Shown piece by piece: positions 23,486 to 31,786 of a stretch of 34,993 nucleotides of DNA. Position 1 is the first letter of the stretch. The number at the start of each line of letters is the position of its first letter. Under the pieces are notes generated by a model that did not search any database, was not told the origin of the DNA, and saw nothing but the letters and a program-made list of their open reading frames with translations. A program made the translations under genes and the position numbers. Source of the stretch: Actinomycetota bacterium (GTDB taxonomy: Bacteria > Actinomycetota > Actinomycetes > Streptosporangiales > Streptosporangiaceae); assembly GCA_003168215.1 (NCBI GenBank), contig PMSW01000053.1, forward strand, positions 5,988-40,980, written 5' to 3'.

Positions 23486-25012
23486 ATGCTGCACAGAACG
23501 ACCTTCGACTGGTGGAGCCCGGAAGAAAGGGCGCTCGCCGTCGAGGTGAATGCGTTCGCGGACTCGATGCGAGAGCGCAACATGGCCGCAATGTGGTCGC
23601 ATGACGTGCCTCGCGACACCATCGCCGAGTTGGGCCGGCGCGGCTACTTCGGCGCGGTGATACCCCAGGCCTACGGCGGCATGTCGCCCGGGACCGGCGA
23701 TGCGACCCGACTGTCGATCATCATGGAGGCGCTCGGCCGCATCCCGGGCGCGACGATGGCCTTCGGCGTGGGCTGCGCCTTCCACATCGCCACCCACGGC
23801 ACCGAGGACCAGAAGCAGCGCTGGCTGCCCGGTCTGGCGGCCGGGACAACCCTCGGCGCCGTTGCTGTCACCGAGCCGTACGCCGGGTCGGACGCCGGCG
23901 GGATCGCCACGTTCGCCCGGCCCACGCCGGGCGGCTACCTGCTCAACGGACGTAAGCGATACATCACGCATACTGGGCTGGCCGACGTCTACTTGGTGTA
24001 CGCCGCGACTTCGACCGACCCGGCCTCGGTCAAGAAGCGCACTCACCTCTCGGCGTTCCTCGTGCCGGCCGACTCGCCCCGCCTGAACGTCGAGCGGCTC
24101 TACGACCTCGGCGGGAGCCAGTACCTGCGCAACGGGGTTCTGCACTTCGACGACGTGTTCCTCACCGAGGACGCGATGCTGGGCGCCCCGGGAGACGGGT
24201 GGTCCGTCATGACCGGGGGCCTGAACGTCGAACGCGTTGCCGTCGCCTGCAAGTGCATCGGCATGATGGGCGAGTCGCTGGCCACGTCGTGGCAGTGGCT
24301 GCGCCGGCGGTGGCAGTTCGGCACGAGCCTCGACCGGCTGGCCACCATCCGCGCGCGGATGGGCACGGCCCTGGCCGAGGGGATCTCGGTGCGCACCACG
24401 GCCTACCATGCCGCCCACCTTCTCGACACCGGCGCCGAAGGCTCAGGTCTCGAGGCGAGCGCAGCCAAGTTGCTGGCTGCCGAGACGGCCCTGCGCGGTG
24501 CGTCGACCGCCTTGGAGCTTATGGGCGCCGACGGTTACTCGCGCCACTACCCGGTCTTCCAGATCATGCAGGACCTGCGGCTGTACCAAGTCGGTGCCGG
24601 GAGCAACGACGTGCTCCGGGGGCTGATCTTCCGGCTCGGCGAGAAGCGCTTCGTCGAGATCCTCGCCGAGGAACCGATGGCCATCCTGCCGCCGACGCTC
24701 ACGCCGATAACCGCCGAGCCGACATCGAACAGCCTGACTGACACCATCCTGCGGTTGCTGGCCGAGACCTACCGTCTGCACCCCGGGCTGCACATGACCC
24801 TCCCGGACCTGCGACGCCGGCTGCCGGCCGTCGATGTCGATTCCGCCGACTTCGCCGAAGCGGTCGACACGCTGGAGAGCAAGGAGTTCGTATCGGTCGC
24901 CCGGCGCGGAAGCGACGTGATCGGCCTGCGGCCGACCTACACCGGGCTGGACGCCGCGCACGACAGCGCTTACTTCCGGTTGATCCCCGACTGGGCGACG
25001 GACTTGCAATGA
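23486..25012 (+). CDS. Acyl-CoA dehydrogenase with a C-terminal winged-helix-like extension
   Basis: 508 aa, about 120 longer than usual. Residues 1-385 form the dehydrogenase: AVTEPYAGSDAGG flavin motif, LNVERVAVACKCIGMM helix, and YQVGAGSNDVLRG, where the usual catalytic Glu is absent. Residues ~414-490 look like a winged helix (DTILRLLAETYRLHPG, LTLP-like MTLPDLRRRL, then AVDTLESKEFVSVARRGSDVIGL). ATG 23486 follows AAGGAG by eight bases. It is the intact counterpart of the truncated dehydrogenase in copy A. Enzymatic function is likely but not certain given the missing Glu; the extension could mediate subunit contacts or DNA binding. Confidence 0.87.
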   Translation: MLHRTTFDWWSPEERALAVEVNAFADSMRERNMAAMWSHDVPRDTIAELGRRGYFGAVIPQAYGGMSPGTGDATRLSIIMEALGRIPGATMAFGVGCAFHIATHGTEDQKQRWLPGLAAGTTLGAVAVTEPYAGSDAGGIATFARPTPGGYLLNGRKRYITHTGLADVYLVYAATSTDPASVKKRTHLSAFLVPADSPRLNVERLYDLGGSQYLRNGVLHFDDVFLTEDAMLGAPGDGWSVMTGGLNVERVAVACKCIGMMGESLATSWQWLRRRWQFGTSLDRLATIRARMGTALAEGISVRTTAYHAAHLLDTGAEGSGLEASAAKLLAAETALRGASTALELMGADGYSRHYPVFQIMQDLRLYQVGAGSNDVLRGLIFRLGEKRFVEILAEEPMAILPPTLTPITAEPTSNSLTDTILRLLAETYRLHPGLHMTLPDLRRRLPAVDVDSADFAEAVDTLESKEFVSVARRGSDVIGLRPTYTGLDAAHDSAYFRLIPDWATDLQ

Positions 25013-25065
25013 CCGACCCTCGCCGCTCGCCATGGTGAGCTGCCGAAGCAGACAGGAGGACCCGC

Positions 25066-25221
25066 GTGGTCCAGTACAAGGTTCAGAGCGTTCGAGGTGA
25101 CCTGGCGCGCGAGCAGCTCGGATCGGTGCTCATGCACGAGCACGTCTTTGTCGGCTACCCCGGGTGGGACGAGGACACACACTTCTTCGGACCCGACCCG
25201 GCCGCCGGATCGGCGGGCTAG
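25066..25221 (+). pseudogene. Truncated phosphotriesterase-family gene
   Basis: 51 codons from GTG 25066, with AGGAGG in place, encode the N-terminus of a phosphotriesterase-like protein: VLMHEHVFVGYPGWDED against TLLHEHVLLGYPGWEED at 14907-15908. Only the first His-x-His metal pair remains; the barrel and all other ligands are lost. The stop at 25219-25221 sits three bases before the crotonase start, so the deletion joined the fragment neatly to the next gene. It may now act only as a translated leader for the crotonase. Confidence 0.85.
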
Positions 25222-25223
25222 CC

Positions 25224-26045
25224 GTGAGCACTATCGAGACCGAACGCCGCGGCAACGTCGCGCGGATTTGGCTCAACCGGCCCAAGCAGCACAACGCCCA
25301 GAACGAGGAGATGATCTACGCCCTCGATGCGGCGTTCGCCGAGGCGACGGCCGACGATGACGTGCGGGTGATCGTGCTGGCGGGCCGGGGGCGCAGCTTC
25401 TCCTCCGGGCACGATCTGAGCCGCACGGTCGGGGGGACGTCCGAAGCCGACATCGCCGAACTCCGCAAGACGACCGAGGGTCGGCTGCATCACGAACGCA
25501 CCAGCTACTTTGACAAGTGCCTGGCGATCCGCAACTGCCCGAAGCCCACGATCGCGCAGGTCCACGGTCACTGCATCGCGGCCGGCCTGATGTTGGCCTG
25601 CATGTGCGATCTGATCATCGCCGGCGAATCGGCCAAGTTCTCCAATCCCGTCGTACGCATGGGCGCGATCGGAGTGGAGGTGTTCGTCGAACCGTGGGAG
25701 GTTGGCGTGCGCAAGGCCAAGGAGATGCTGTTCCTCGGCGACGTGCTCACAGCCGAAGACGCCAAGCACCTGGGACTGGCCAATCGCGTCTATCCCGACG
25801 AGGACCTCGATCGCGAGGTCGACCACCTGGCCGAGCGGATCAGCAAGCTCCCGCCCATGGCTGCGCGGCTGACCAAGGAGAGCTTCAACGCCACCCTGCA
25901 GACCATGGGGCAGCTCGCCTCCTGGCATTCACACTTTATGATCCATCAAGTCGGTCACGCAACGGACGAGTACCAGCAGATCATCTCGCCGGCGAACACC
26001 GGCGATCTCAAGGCATTCCTGGAGCGGCGCGATGCCGCGCACTGA
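25224..26045 (+). CDS. Enoyl-CoA hydratase/isomerase (crotonase) family protein
   Basis: 273-aa crotonase with GRGRSFSSGHDLSRT and HGHCIAAGLMLACMCDLIIA forming the oxyanion hole. The two Glu residues of a canonical hydratase are not at their usual places: GLMLA replaces the G-x-E-L motif, and the second region reads MGAIGVEVFVEPWEVG. Another crotonase reaction, such as isomerisation, thioester or C-C hydrolysis, is therefore possible. GTG 25224 is right after the phosphotriesterase fragment. A 36-residue N-terminal remnant of its counterpart is in copy A. Confidence 0.87.
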   Translation: MSTIETERRGNVARIWLNRPKQHNAQNEEMIYALDAAFAEATADDDVRVIVLAGRGRSFSSGHDLSRTVGGTSEADIAELRKTTEGRLHHERTSYFDKCLAIRNCPKPTIAQVHGHCIAAGLMLACMCDLIIAGESAKFSNPVVRMGAIGVEVFVEPWEVGVRKAKEMLFLGDVLTAEDAKHLGLANRVYPDEDLDREVDHLAERISKLPPMAARLTKESFNATLQTMGQLASWHSHFMIHQVGHATDEYQQIISPANTGDLKAFLERRDAAH

Positions 26046-26087
26046 ATTCACCATTGTGACATCGAGGAACTCAGAAGGTGGTACGCC

Positions 26088-27254
26088 GTGAAAGACAAGC
26101 CTGCGATCGTCGGCGCCGCGACGGCCGGCGTCGACGCGCTGGAAGATCCGACAGACTACTGGGGCCTGGCCCAGGTGGTTTCCGCACGGGCCGTCAAGGA
26201 CGCCGGGATGACGTTCCGGGACATCGACGGCGTCGTGTTCATTACGTCGGTGTGGCCGCCCGAACGCGTCCTGACCTCGGCGGCCTACCTCGCGCAGACC
26301 CTCGGCATTAAGCCGGCCTGGGCCAAGATGATCCCGTACGGCGGCACCCCGATCTCCGAGCACTTCATGTGGGCGAGCATGGCCATCCAGGCCGGCCTGG
26401 CCACCAACGTGCTCTGCGTGGCGTCGGAGAACCTCAATTCGCGGCTCACCCGCGGGGGAGTCGTCGAGGTCTTCGCGAAGACTGCCAACAACTCCGAGTG
26501 GGAGTACCCGTTCGGCCCGCTCCTGCCCTCGAACTTCGGCATGATCGCGCAGCGGCACATGCACGAGTACGGCACCACGTCCGAGCAGCTCGCCACCATC
26601 GCCGTCTCGGCCCGCAAGTGGGCCGCGCTCAACCCCGAGGCCGGGATGCGAACCCCGATCACCGTCGAGGACGTCACCTCCTCGAAGATGATCTCCTCCC
26701 CGATGCGCATGTTCGACATGTCCCTGGTGTCGGACGGGGCGGCGGCCGCCGTGGTGACGCTGCCCGAACGAGCCCACGACGGTCCCAACGTCCCGGTCAG
26801 GGTCATGGGATTCGGCGAGTGCGTCGACAGCCAGAACCTGATGTTCAACAAATATCTGACCAAGATGCCCGGCCTGCGCAAGGCGACCGACCAGGCCCTG
26901 GCGATGAGCGGCCTCGCTCGCGACGAGCTGGACATCGTGTACCCGTACGACCCGGCCACGATCTCGGTCGTGGTGGAGCTGGAGAACATGGGCTTCTGCG
27001 AGCCGGGCGAGGGCGGCGAGTTCGTCAGTGACGGCAAGATCGAGCCCGGGGGATCGTTCCCGATCAACACCCACGGCGGCCTGCTCGCCTGCGCCCACCC
27101 CGGCCCGTCCGCCTCGATGATCCAGATGGTCGAAGCGATCCGTCAGTTGCGGGGCGAGTGCGGCGATCGGCAGGTGCCTGACGCCAAGACCGCCCTGTGC
27201 CTTGGCGAGGGCGGCTTCTACGCATGGCAAGTAAACGTCTTGGGAAGGGAATAG
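26088..27254 (+). CDS. Thiolase-superfamily protein without canonical cysteine nucleophile (lipid-transfer/aldolase type)
   Basis: 388-aa thiolase-fold protein, same length as the one at 4644-5810. The nucleophile region reads GGTPISEHFMWA without Cys, while NTHGGLLACAHPG keeps the His-containing motif; near the end CLGEGGFYAWQV replaces the usual C-x-G. It precedes DUF35 by three bases, so the two likely form a complex, perhaps a retro-aldolase or acyltransferase. GTG 26088 follows AGAAGGTGG. The C-terminal ~20 residues are the part preserved in the copy A relic. Confidence 0.86.
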   Translation: MKDKPAIVGAATAGVDALEDPTDYWGLAQVVSARAVKDAGMTFRDIDGVVFITSVWPPERVLTSAAYLAQTLGIKPAWAKMIPYGGTPISEHFMWASMAIQAGLATNVLCVASENLNSRLTRGGVVEVFAKTANNSEWEYPFGPLLPSNFGMIAQRHMHEYGTTSEQLATIAVSARKWAALNPEAGMRTPITVEDVTSSKMISSPMRMFDMSLVSDGAAAAVVTLPERAHDGPNVPVRVMGFGECVDSQNLMFNKYLTKMPGLRKATDQALAMSGLARDELDIVYPYDPATISVVVELENMGFCEPGEGGEFVSDGKIEPGGSFPINTHGGLLACAHPGPSASMIQMVEAIRQLRGECGDRQVPDAKTALCLGEGGFYAWQVNVLGRE

Positions 27255-27257
27255 GCG

Positions 27258-27671
27258 ATGAGTGGCCGTAAACCAGTAATCACCAGCTCTGCCGCGCAGC
27301 ATTTCTGGGACGAGTGCGCCAAAGGTCGCTACCTGCTGCAGCAGTGCACGAATTGCCAAACATTTCGGTATCCGCCGGGGCCGATCTGCTGGAACTGCGC
27401 CAGCGACGGCGTGGAATGGGTCGAGAGCCCGGGCCGCGGAACGATCTTCACCTTCACCACGATCGGGCGGGCACCCAGCGAGGAGTTCAAGCCTTACGTG
27501 CCCTACACGGTCGCCCTGGTGGACCTGGACGAGGGACCGCGGGTCATGGGCAACGTGATCGACTGCGCGCCGGAGGACATATCGATCGACGCGCGGGTCG
27601 AGGTGGCCTTCGAGGACGTGGGTGACGCCGTCCTTCCGCAGTTCGTCCTGTCCGGCGCAACCGCTTCATAG
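27258..27671 (+). CDS. DUF35 OB-fold zinc-ribbon protein, partner of the adjacent thiolase
   Basis: 137 aa with zinc ribbon Cys30-x2-Cys33 and Cys44-x2-Cys47, then the OB-fold domain (PGRGTIFTFTTIGRAP, YTVALVDLDEGPRVMGNV). ATG 27258 follows GGAAGGGA. It forms a thiolase/DUF35 pair like the one at 4228-5810 and matches the relic ending at 14439 segment by segment. Confidence 0.88.
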   Translation: MSGRKPVITSSAAQHFWDECAKGRYLLQQCTNCQTFRYPPGPICWNCASDGVEWVESPGRGTIFTFTTIGRAPSEEFKPYVPYTVALVDLDEGPRVMGNVIDCAPEDISIDARVEVAFEDVGDAVLPQFVLSGATAS

Positions 27672-27753
27672 TCCTGGCAATGGCAATGAGACGCGACGGG
27701 CGCCCGCCTGAATGACCACAACACGCACCGAGAAAAGCAATGAGAGGGACGAC

Positions 27754-28965
27754 GTGCCACGGGAGACATCGGCGTCAACTGCGCGGGCCCTGCTGGATCG
27801 GGTCGCCGCCAGCCCGGCGGGTAAGCGGATCCTCGGTGAGGCCGGCGTGTCCGCGCAGTCGGCCGATCCAGCCGCGGATTTCGCCCGGCTGCCGATCCTG
27901 CCCCGCAGTGACCTGGCCCGCTGGCAGCAGGAATATCCAGACCGTGCCGGGTTTGCGACCATCCCCCTGAGCGATTTCGGCCGATTGGGTTATCACGCTG
28001 GTGGCGAGGTCGATGTTGCCTATGCCGGTCGCCACGGAGCCGACGTGATGGCCGATCTGTTCGGTCGGCTGGGTGTGACCAGCAGCGATGTCGTGGTGAA
28101 CACATTCGGCTACCATCTCGCGACGGTGGCGCACGTGTTCGACGAGGGGTTGCGGCGTCTCGGTGCGTGCGTGGTGCCGGCCGGACCGGGCAACAGCGCC
28201 CTGCAGCTCGAACTGTTCACTCGGCTGCGGCCTACGGTCTGGCTCGGGTTCCCGACCTTCCTGTGGCGCACGCTCACCGATGCCGGGAGCAAGGACACCT
28301 CGCTGCGGCTGGCCATCGTCGGGGGCGAGTTCGCGCCGGGCGTGCGACGCGAATTGCACAGGCAGTTCGGCATCGACTCGCGGGACTTCTATGGAGTGTC
28401 GATCCTCGGTCCGGCGGCGTATGAGTGCGCCGAGAAGGAAGGCATGCACGTCACCGAGCGCATGCTCGTGGAGATCGTCGACCGCGACACCCGAGCCCCG
28501 GTTGCCGTCGGCGAGGCGGGCGAAATCGTGTTGACCCCGCTCGACCACGAGTACGTCGTGCCCCGGCTGGGTACCGGAGATCTTTCGCGGTGGTTGGACG
28601 AGCCGTGTCGGTGCGGTGACCCGAGCGATCGCATCGCCGGTGTGCTCGGTCGCGTCGGTGAGGGCGTGAAGGTACGAGGCGTGTTCGTCTACCCCCGGGA
28701 CGTGCGCAGTGTGCGCCAAGCACTGCCGGCCGACGTCGAGGTGGCGCTGGTTGTCAGCCGGGCCACCGACGGAGGTATCCGCGACATCCTCACGTTGCGG
28801 GTGACGCCGGGTAAGGGTCCGCCTCCGGAGGGGTTCGAGGCCTCGGTAGGTGAGGTGTTCCACGACGTCTGTCACGTGCGCCTGGACGAGGTGACGATTG
28901 TCCCCGAGCTCGGTACCGACAGCGTCTTGGTCGATCAGCGGGAGTGGGAGGTGGCGGCTCCGTGA
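27754..28965 (+). CDS. PaaK-like adenylate-forming protein lacking the phosphate-binding loop
   Basis: 403 aa resembling phenylacetate-CoA ligase: FPTFLWRTL, IVGGEFAPGVRRELHRQFG, YGVSILGPAAYECAEKEG, GEIVLTPLDHE, TGDLSRW and a C-terminal GVFVYPRDV. The Ser/Thr/Gly-rich P-loop expected near residues 78-90 is replaced by RLGYHAGGEVDVAYAG, so ATP handling may be lost or altered. I prefer GTG 27754, preceded by GAGAGG, to ATG 27712, which has no ribosome site. It shares GTGA with a second, complete ligase, suggesting paired function or a non-catalytic partner role. Confidence 0.78.
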   Translation: MPRETSASTARALLDRVAASPAGKRILGEAGVSAQSADPAADFARLPILPRSDLARWQQEYPDRAGFATIPLSDFGRLGYHAGGEVDVAYAGRHGADVMADLFGRLGVTSSDVVVNTFGYHLATVAHVFDEGLRRLGACVVPAGPGNSALQLELFTRLRPTVWLGFPTFLWRTLTDAGSKDTSLRLAIVGGEFAPGVRRELHRQFGIDSRDFYGVSILGPAAYECAEKEGMHVTERMLVEIVDRDTRAPVAVGEAGEIVLTPLDHEYVVPRLGTGDLSRWLDEPCRCGDPSDRIAGVLGRVGEGVKVRGVFVYPRDVRSVRQALPADVEVALVVSRATDGGIRDILTLRVTPGKGPPPEGFEASVGEVFHDVCHVRLDEVTIVPELGTDSVLVDQREWEVAAP

Positions 28966-30608
28966 CGACGACCGGTGGGGCGCCGTCAGCTGAGTTCGAC
29001 GGCCGGACGCTCGCGGAGTTGCTCGCCTGGCGGATCGCCCAGAACCCGGAGGCGGTCGCGGTGCGTCGTCGGCGCGATGGATGGTGGCATGAGTACTCGT
29101 GGACCGAGGCAGGCGATCAGGTCTCGGCGATCGCCGCCGGCCTGCGGGCCCGCGGCGTCGTCCACGGCGCGCGCGTGTTGTTGCTGGGCGAGATCGACCT
29201 GGAGATGCTTTGGACGACGTACGCAGCCTGGACGCTCGGCGCCGCGACGGTCAGCGTGTGGCCGGGCGGCGGAACTGAGGACGTCGCGCAGGTGGTGGGT
29301 GACACTCAGCCGACGGTAGCGGTGGTCCGTGGCGCGCGCGAGGTCGGGCAGCTGCTCGCCCTGGCCGACACGAAGGCGCCAGCGGTCATCGTGTCCTGGG
29401 AGGACGACTGCACCGACCGCAGTTCGCCGGACGTCGATGTGCTGACATTCGATCAGCTGGTCAGCGACGGCCGTTCCGCGTCGCCGGCGGCGGCCGTGAT
29501 GCTGAAGCCCGGCGATGTGACCAGCATGTTCCGAACTTCGGGTTCGACCGGGGTACCGAAGCTGGCCGCCCACACCCACACGTCGCTGATCGAAGGGACC
29601 CGCGCCTTCCTGCGTGCCTTCCCGGCGGACGCCGCCGATGACCACATCCCCAACTTCAACCTGGCCGCGCCGGCCGAACCCGTGGTGGGGACGGTCAGCC
29701 ACTTGCTGTCGGGAATGCGACTGAACTTCACGGCATCGCGCACCTCCTACGACGAGGACGTGAAGGATCTCTCGCCGCACTACATGTGGCTGATGCCTTA
29801 TCAGTGGGAAGCGCGCGTCAACGCTCTGGACCGGCCAGGCCAGACACTGAGCGTCGATGAACTGCGGCATGAACTGGGACTGCACAACACGCGGTGGGCC
29901 ATCACCGGGGGGTATGCGATCGCGCCCGCCGCGGCAGCGTGGTTGGCCGGCCTAGGCGTGGAGCTGCACAAGATCTACGCAAGTGCCGAGATGCTCATCG
30001 TCGGATCCGGCCTCAGCACCGGTGATCAGCAGGCCGTGGGTCGATTGCTGCCCGAGGTCGGGTATGAAGTGCGTAACGGGGAGCTGTTCATCCGCTGGCC
30101 CGGGCTGTTCACCGGATACTGGGGTCGCTCGGACGCCCTGCAGGACGGTTGGTACCCGACCGGCGATCTCGTCGAGGTCGACCCCGATCGCGAGGTACGC
30201 ATCCTGGGCCGGGCCCAGTTCGTCGCGGCCGGACCAGCTGCGACCGCGCACGCGCCCGAGGCCGTCGAGGCGCGGCTGCGCAGCCTGGCCTACCTGCAGG
30301 ACGCCTTCTGCCTGCCGGTGGAGGACGGCGGGGTGATCGCTCTGGTGACGTTCCGGGTCGACCAGGCCACCGACCGGCTGGAGTCCGACGTCGCGGCCAT
30401 CAACGAGGACCTGACCGGCCGGCCCATCCGCACGGTGGCCGTCCTGCGCCGCAACTTCGACTTCGATCGCGGCGAGCTCACCCCGACCGGCAAGTTGCGA
30501 CGCGGCGTTCTCCAGGAGAACTTCGCCGACGTGATCGAGACGGCCCGATCGGGCGGCCTGCCCGGCGGGCCTGAGGTGCTCTTGGCGTTCGATCGAGACG
30601 GCGGATGA
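28962..30608 (+). CDS. AMP-forming acyl-CoA synthetase/ligase
   Basis: 548-aa adenylate-forming enzyme with P-loop TSGSTGVPK (residues 192-200), YPTGDLVEVDPDREVRILGR, and the catalytic Lys511 in PTGKLRRG. The N-terminal part resembles long-chain-type ligases (WHEYSWTEAGDQVSAIAAGLRARG). It should activate a free acid as the AMP ester and then the CoA thioester. GTG 28962 shares GTGA with the preceding ligase-like gene; GGAGG lies ten bases upstream. With the NDP-forming synthetase of copy A it gives a second activation route. Confidence 0.9.
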   Translation: MTTTGGAPSAEFDGRTLAELLAWRIAQNPEAVAVRRRRDGWWHEYSWTEAGDQVSAIAAGLRARGVVHGARVLLLGEIDLEMLWTTYAAWTLGAATVSVWPGGGTEDVAQVVGDTQPTVAVVRGAREVGQLLALADTKAPAVIVSWEDDCTDRSSPDVDVLTFDQLVSDGRSASPAAAVMLKPGDVTSMFRTSGSTGVPKLAAHTHTSLIEGTRAFLRAFPADAADDHIPNFNLAAPAEPVVGTVSHLLSGMRLNFTASRTSYDEDVKDLSPHYMWLMPYQWEARVNALDRPGQTLSVDELRHELGLHNTRWAITGGYAIAPAAAAWLAGLGVELHKIYASAEMLIVGSGLSTGDQQAVGRLLPEVGYEVRNGELFIRWPGLFTGYWGRSDALQDGWYPTGDLVEVDPDREVRILGRAQFVAAGPAATAHAPEAVEARLRSLAYLQDAFCLPVEDGGVIALVTFRVDQATDRLESDVAAINEDLTGRPIRTVAVLRRNFDFDRGELTPTGKLRRGVLQENFADVIETARSGGLPGGPEVLLAFDRDGG

Positions 30609-31786
30609 TGATGCCCGGCCAAGCGTCCTTGTCGCTTAGTGAACTTCCGCTCGACGGGCTACTCGTCGTCGCGGTCGAGCAGGCCGTCTCGGCGCCATTG
30701 GCGACTCGTCAGCTAGCCGAACTCGGCGCGCGGGTCATCAAGGTCGAGCCGCGAGATGGTGGTGACTTCGCGCGGCGCTACGACGCCGCCTTCGGCGATG
30801 TCTCGAGCTACTTCGCCTGGCTCAATCGGGGCAAGGAATCGATCTGCCTGGATCTGGCCGACGAGGGTGACCGGTCCGACCTGTGCCGGTTGATCGCCCG
30901 AGCCGACGTCTTTGTCCACAACCTGTCGCCGGAGACGGCCAAACGCCACCAGCTCGGCGCCGCGCAGCTCAGCGACGCGAACCCCAGGCTCGTCGCGTGC
31001 GACATCCGTGGCTATGCGGCCAGCTCGGCCGATGCGACCCGTACGGCATACGACTTGTTGATCCAGTGCGAGAGCGGGCTCGCGTCACTCACCGGCACCC
31101 CGGATGAACCCGCTCGGGTCGGGGTATCGATCGCCGACATCGCCACGGGAATGTACGCGTTCGCCGGCATCCTGGTCGCACTCAAGAAGCGCGATGAGAC
31201 CGGCCGGGGCGAGGCACTGTCGGTCGCGATGTTCGACGCCATGGCCGAGTGGCTCAGCCAGCCGGCCTTCTATGCCTGGCAGACCGGACGGGCCCCGTCC
31301 CGGACCGGTTTGCATCACGCCACGATCGCTCCCTACGGCGCCTTCCGGGCCGCCGACGGGACAGTCGCGATAGGTGTGCAGAACGAGTCCCAGTGGCGGC
31401 GCTTCTGCGCCGGGGTACTGGGCGCTGACGACATCGCCGATGATCCGTCCTTCGCCACCAACGTCGCCCGCATTGCGCACCGGACCGAACTGGACGAGCT
31501 CGTGCAGGCTCGCCTGGAGGCGCTCACCGTGGCCGATCTCTGCGCGCTGCTGACCGCCGCCGACGTGCCGTATGCGTTGGTGCGGTCGGTCGGTGACCTC
31601 AAGGACGCCCTGCTGGCTGATGCCGAGCCTCGCCTGACCCACGTGCCCGGACCCTCGTCGGCCGTATGGGCCATACGGCCACCGGTGCGATTCGCCTCGT
31701 TCGAGGCTCGCATGGGTGCCGTGCCCGCGGTTGGCGAGCACACGGCGGACATCCGCGCCGAATTCGACCTGGAGCGGGTGCCGTGA
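30605..31786 (+). CDS. Family III CoA transferase (CaiB/BaiF type)
   Basis: 393 aa with the ordinary CaiB order: LLVVAVEQAVSAPLATRQLAELGARVIKVE at the start, NRGKESICLDL, then VSIADIATGMYAFAGIL with the probable catalytic Asp, and a normal C-terminal lobe. Unlike the enzyme at 2832-4205 it shows no rearrangement. It shares ATGA with the ligase before it and GTGA with the MaoC gene after it. Likely transfers CoA to an acid intermediate; donor and acceptor unknown. Confidence 0.9.
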   Translation: MMMPGQASLSLSELPLDGLLVVAVEQAVSAPLATRQLAELGARVIKVEPRDGGDFARRYDAAFGDVSSYFAWLNRGKESICLDLADEGDRSDLCRLIARADVFVHNLSPETAKRHQLGAAQLSDANPRLVACDIRGYAASSADATRTAYDLLIQCESGLASLTGTPDEPARVGVSIADIATGMYAFAGILVALKKRDETGRGEALSVAMFDAMAEWLSQPAFYAWQTGRAPSRTGLHHATIAPYGAFRAADGTVAIGVQNESQWRRFCAGVLGADDIADDPSFATNVARIAHRTELDELVQARLEALTVADLCALLTAADVPYALVRSVGDLKDALLADAEPRLTHVPGPSSAVWAIRPPVRFASFEARMGAVPAVGEHTADIRAEFDLERVP

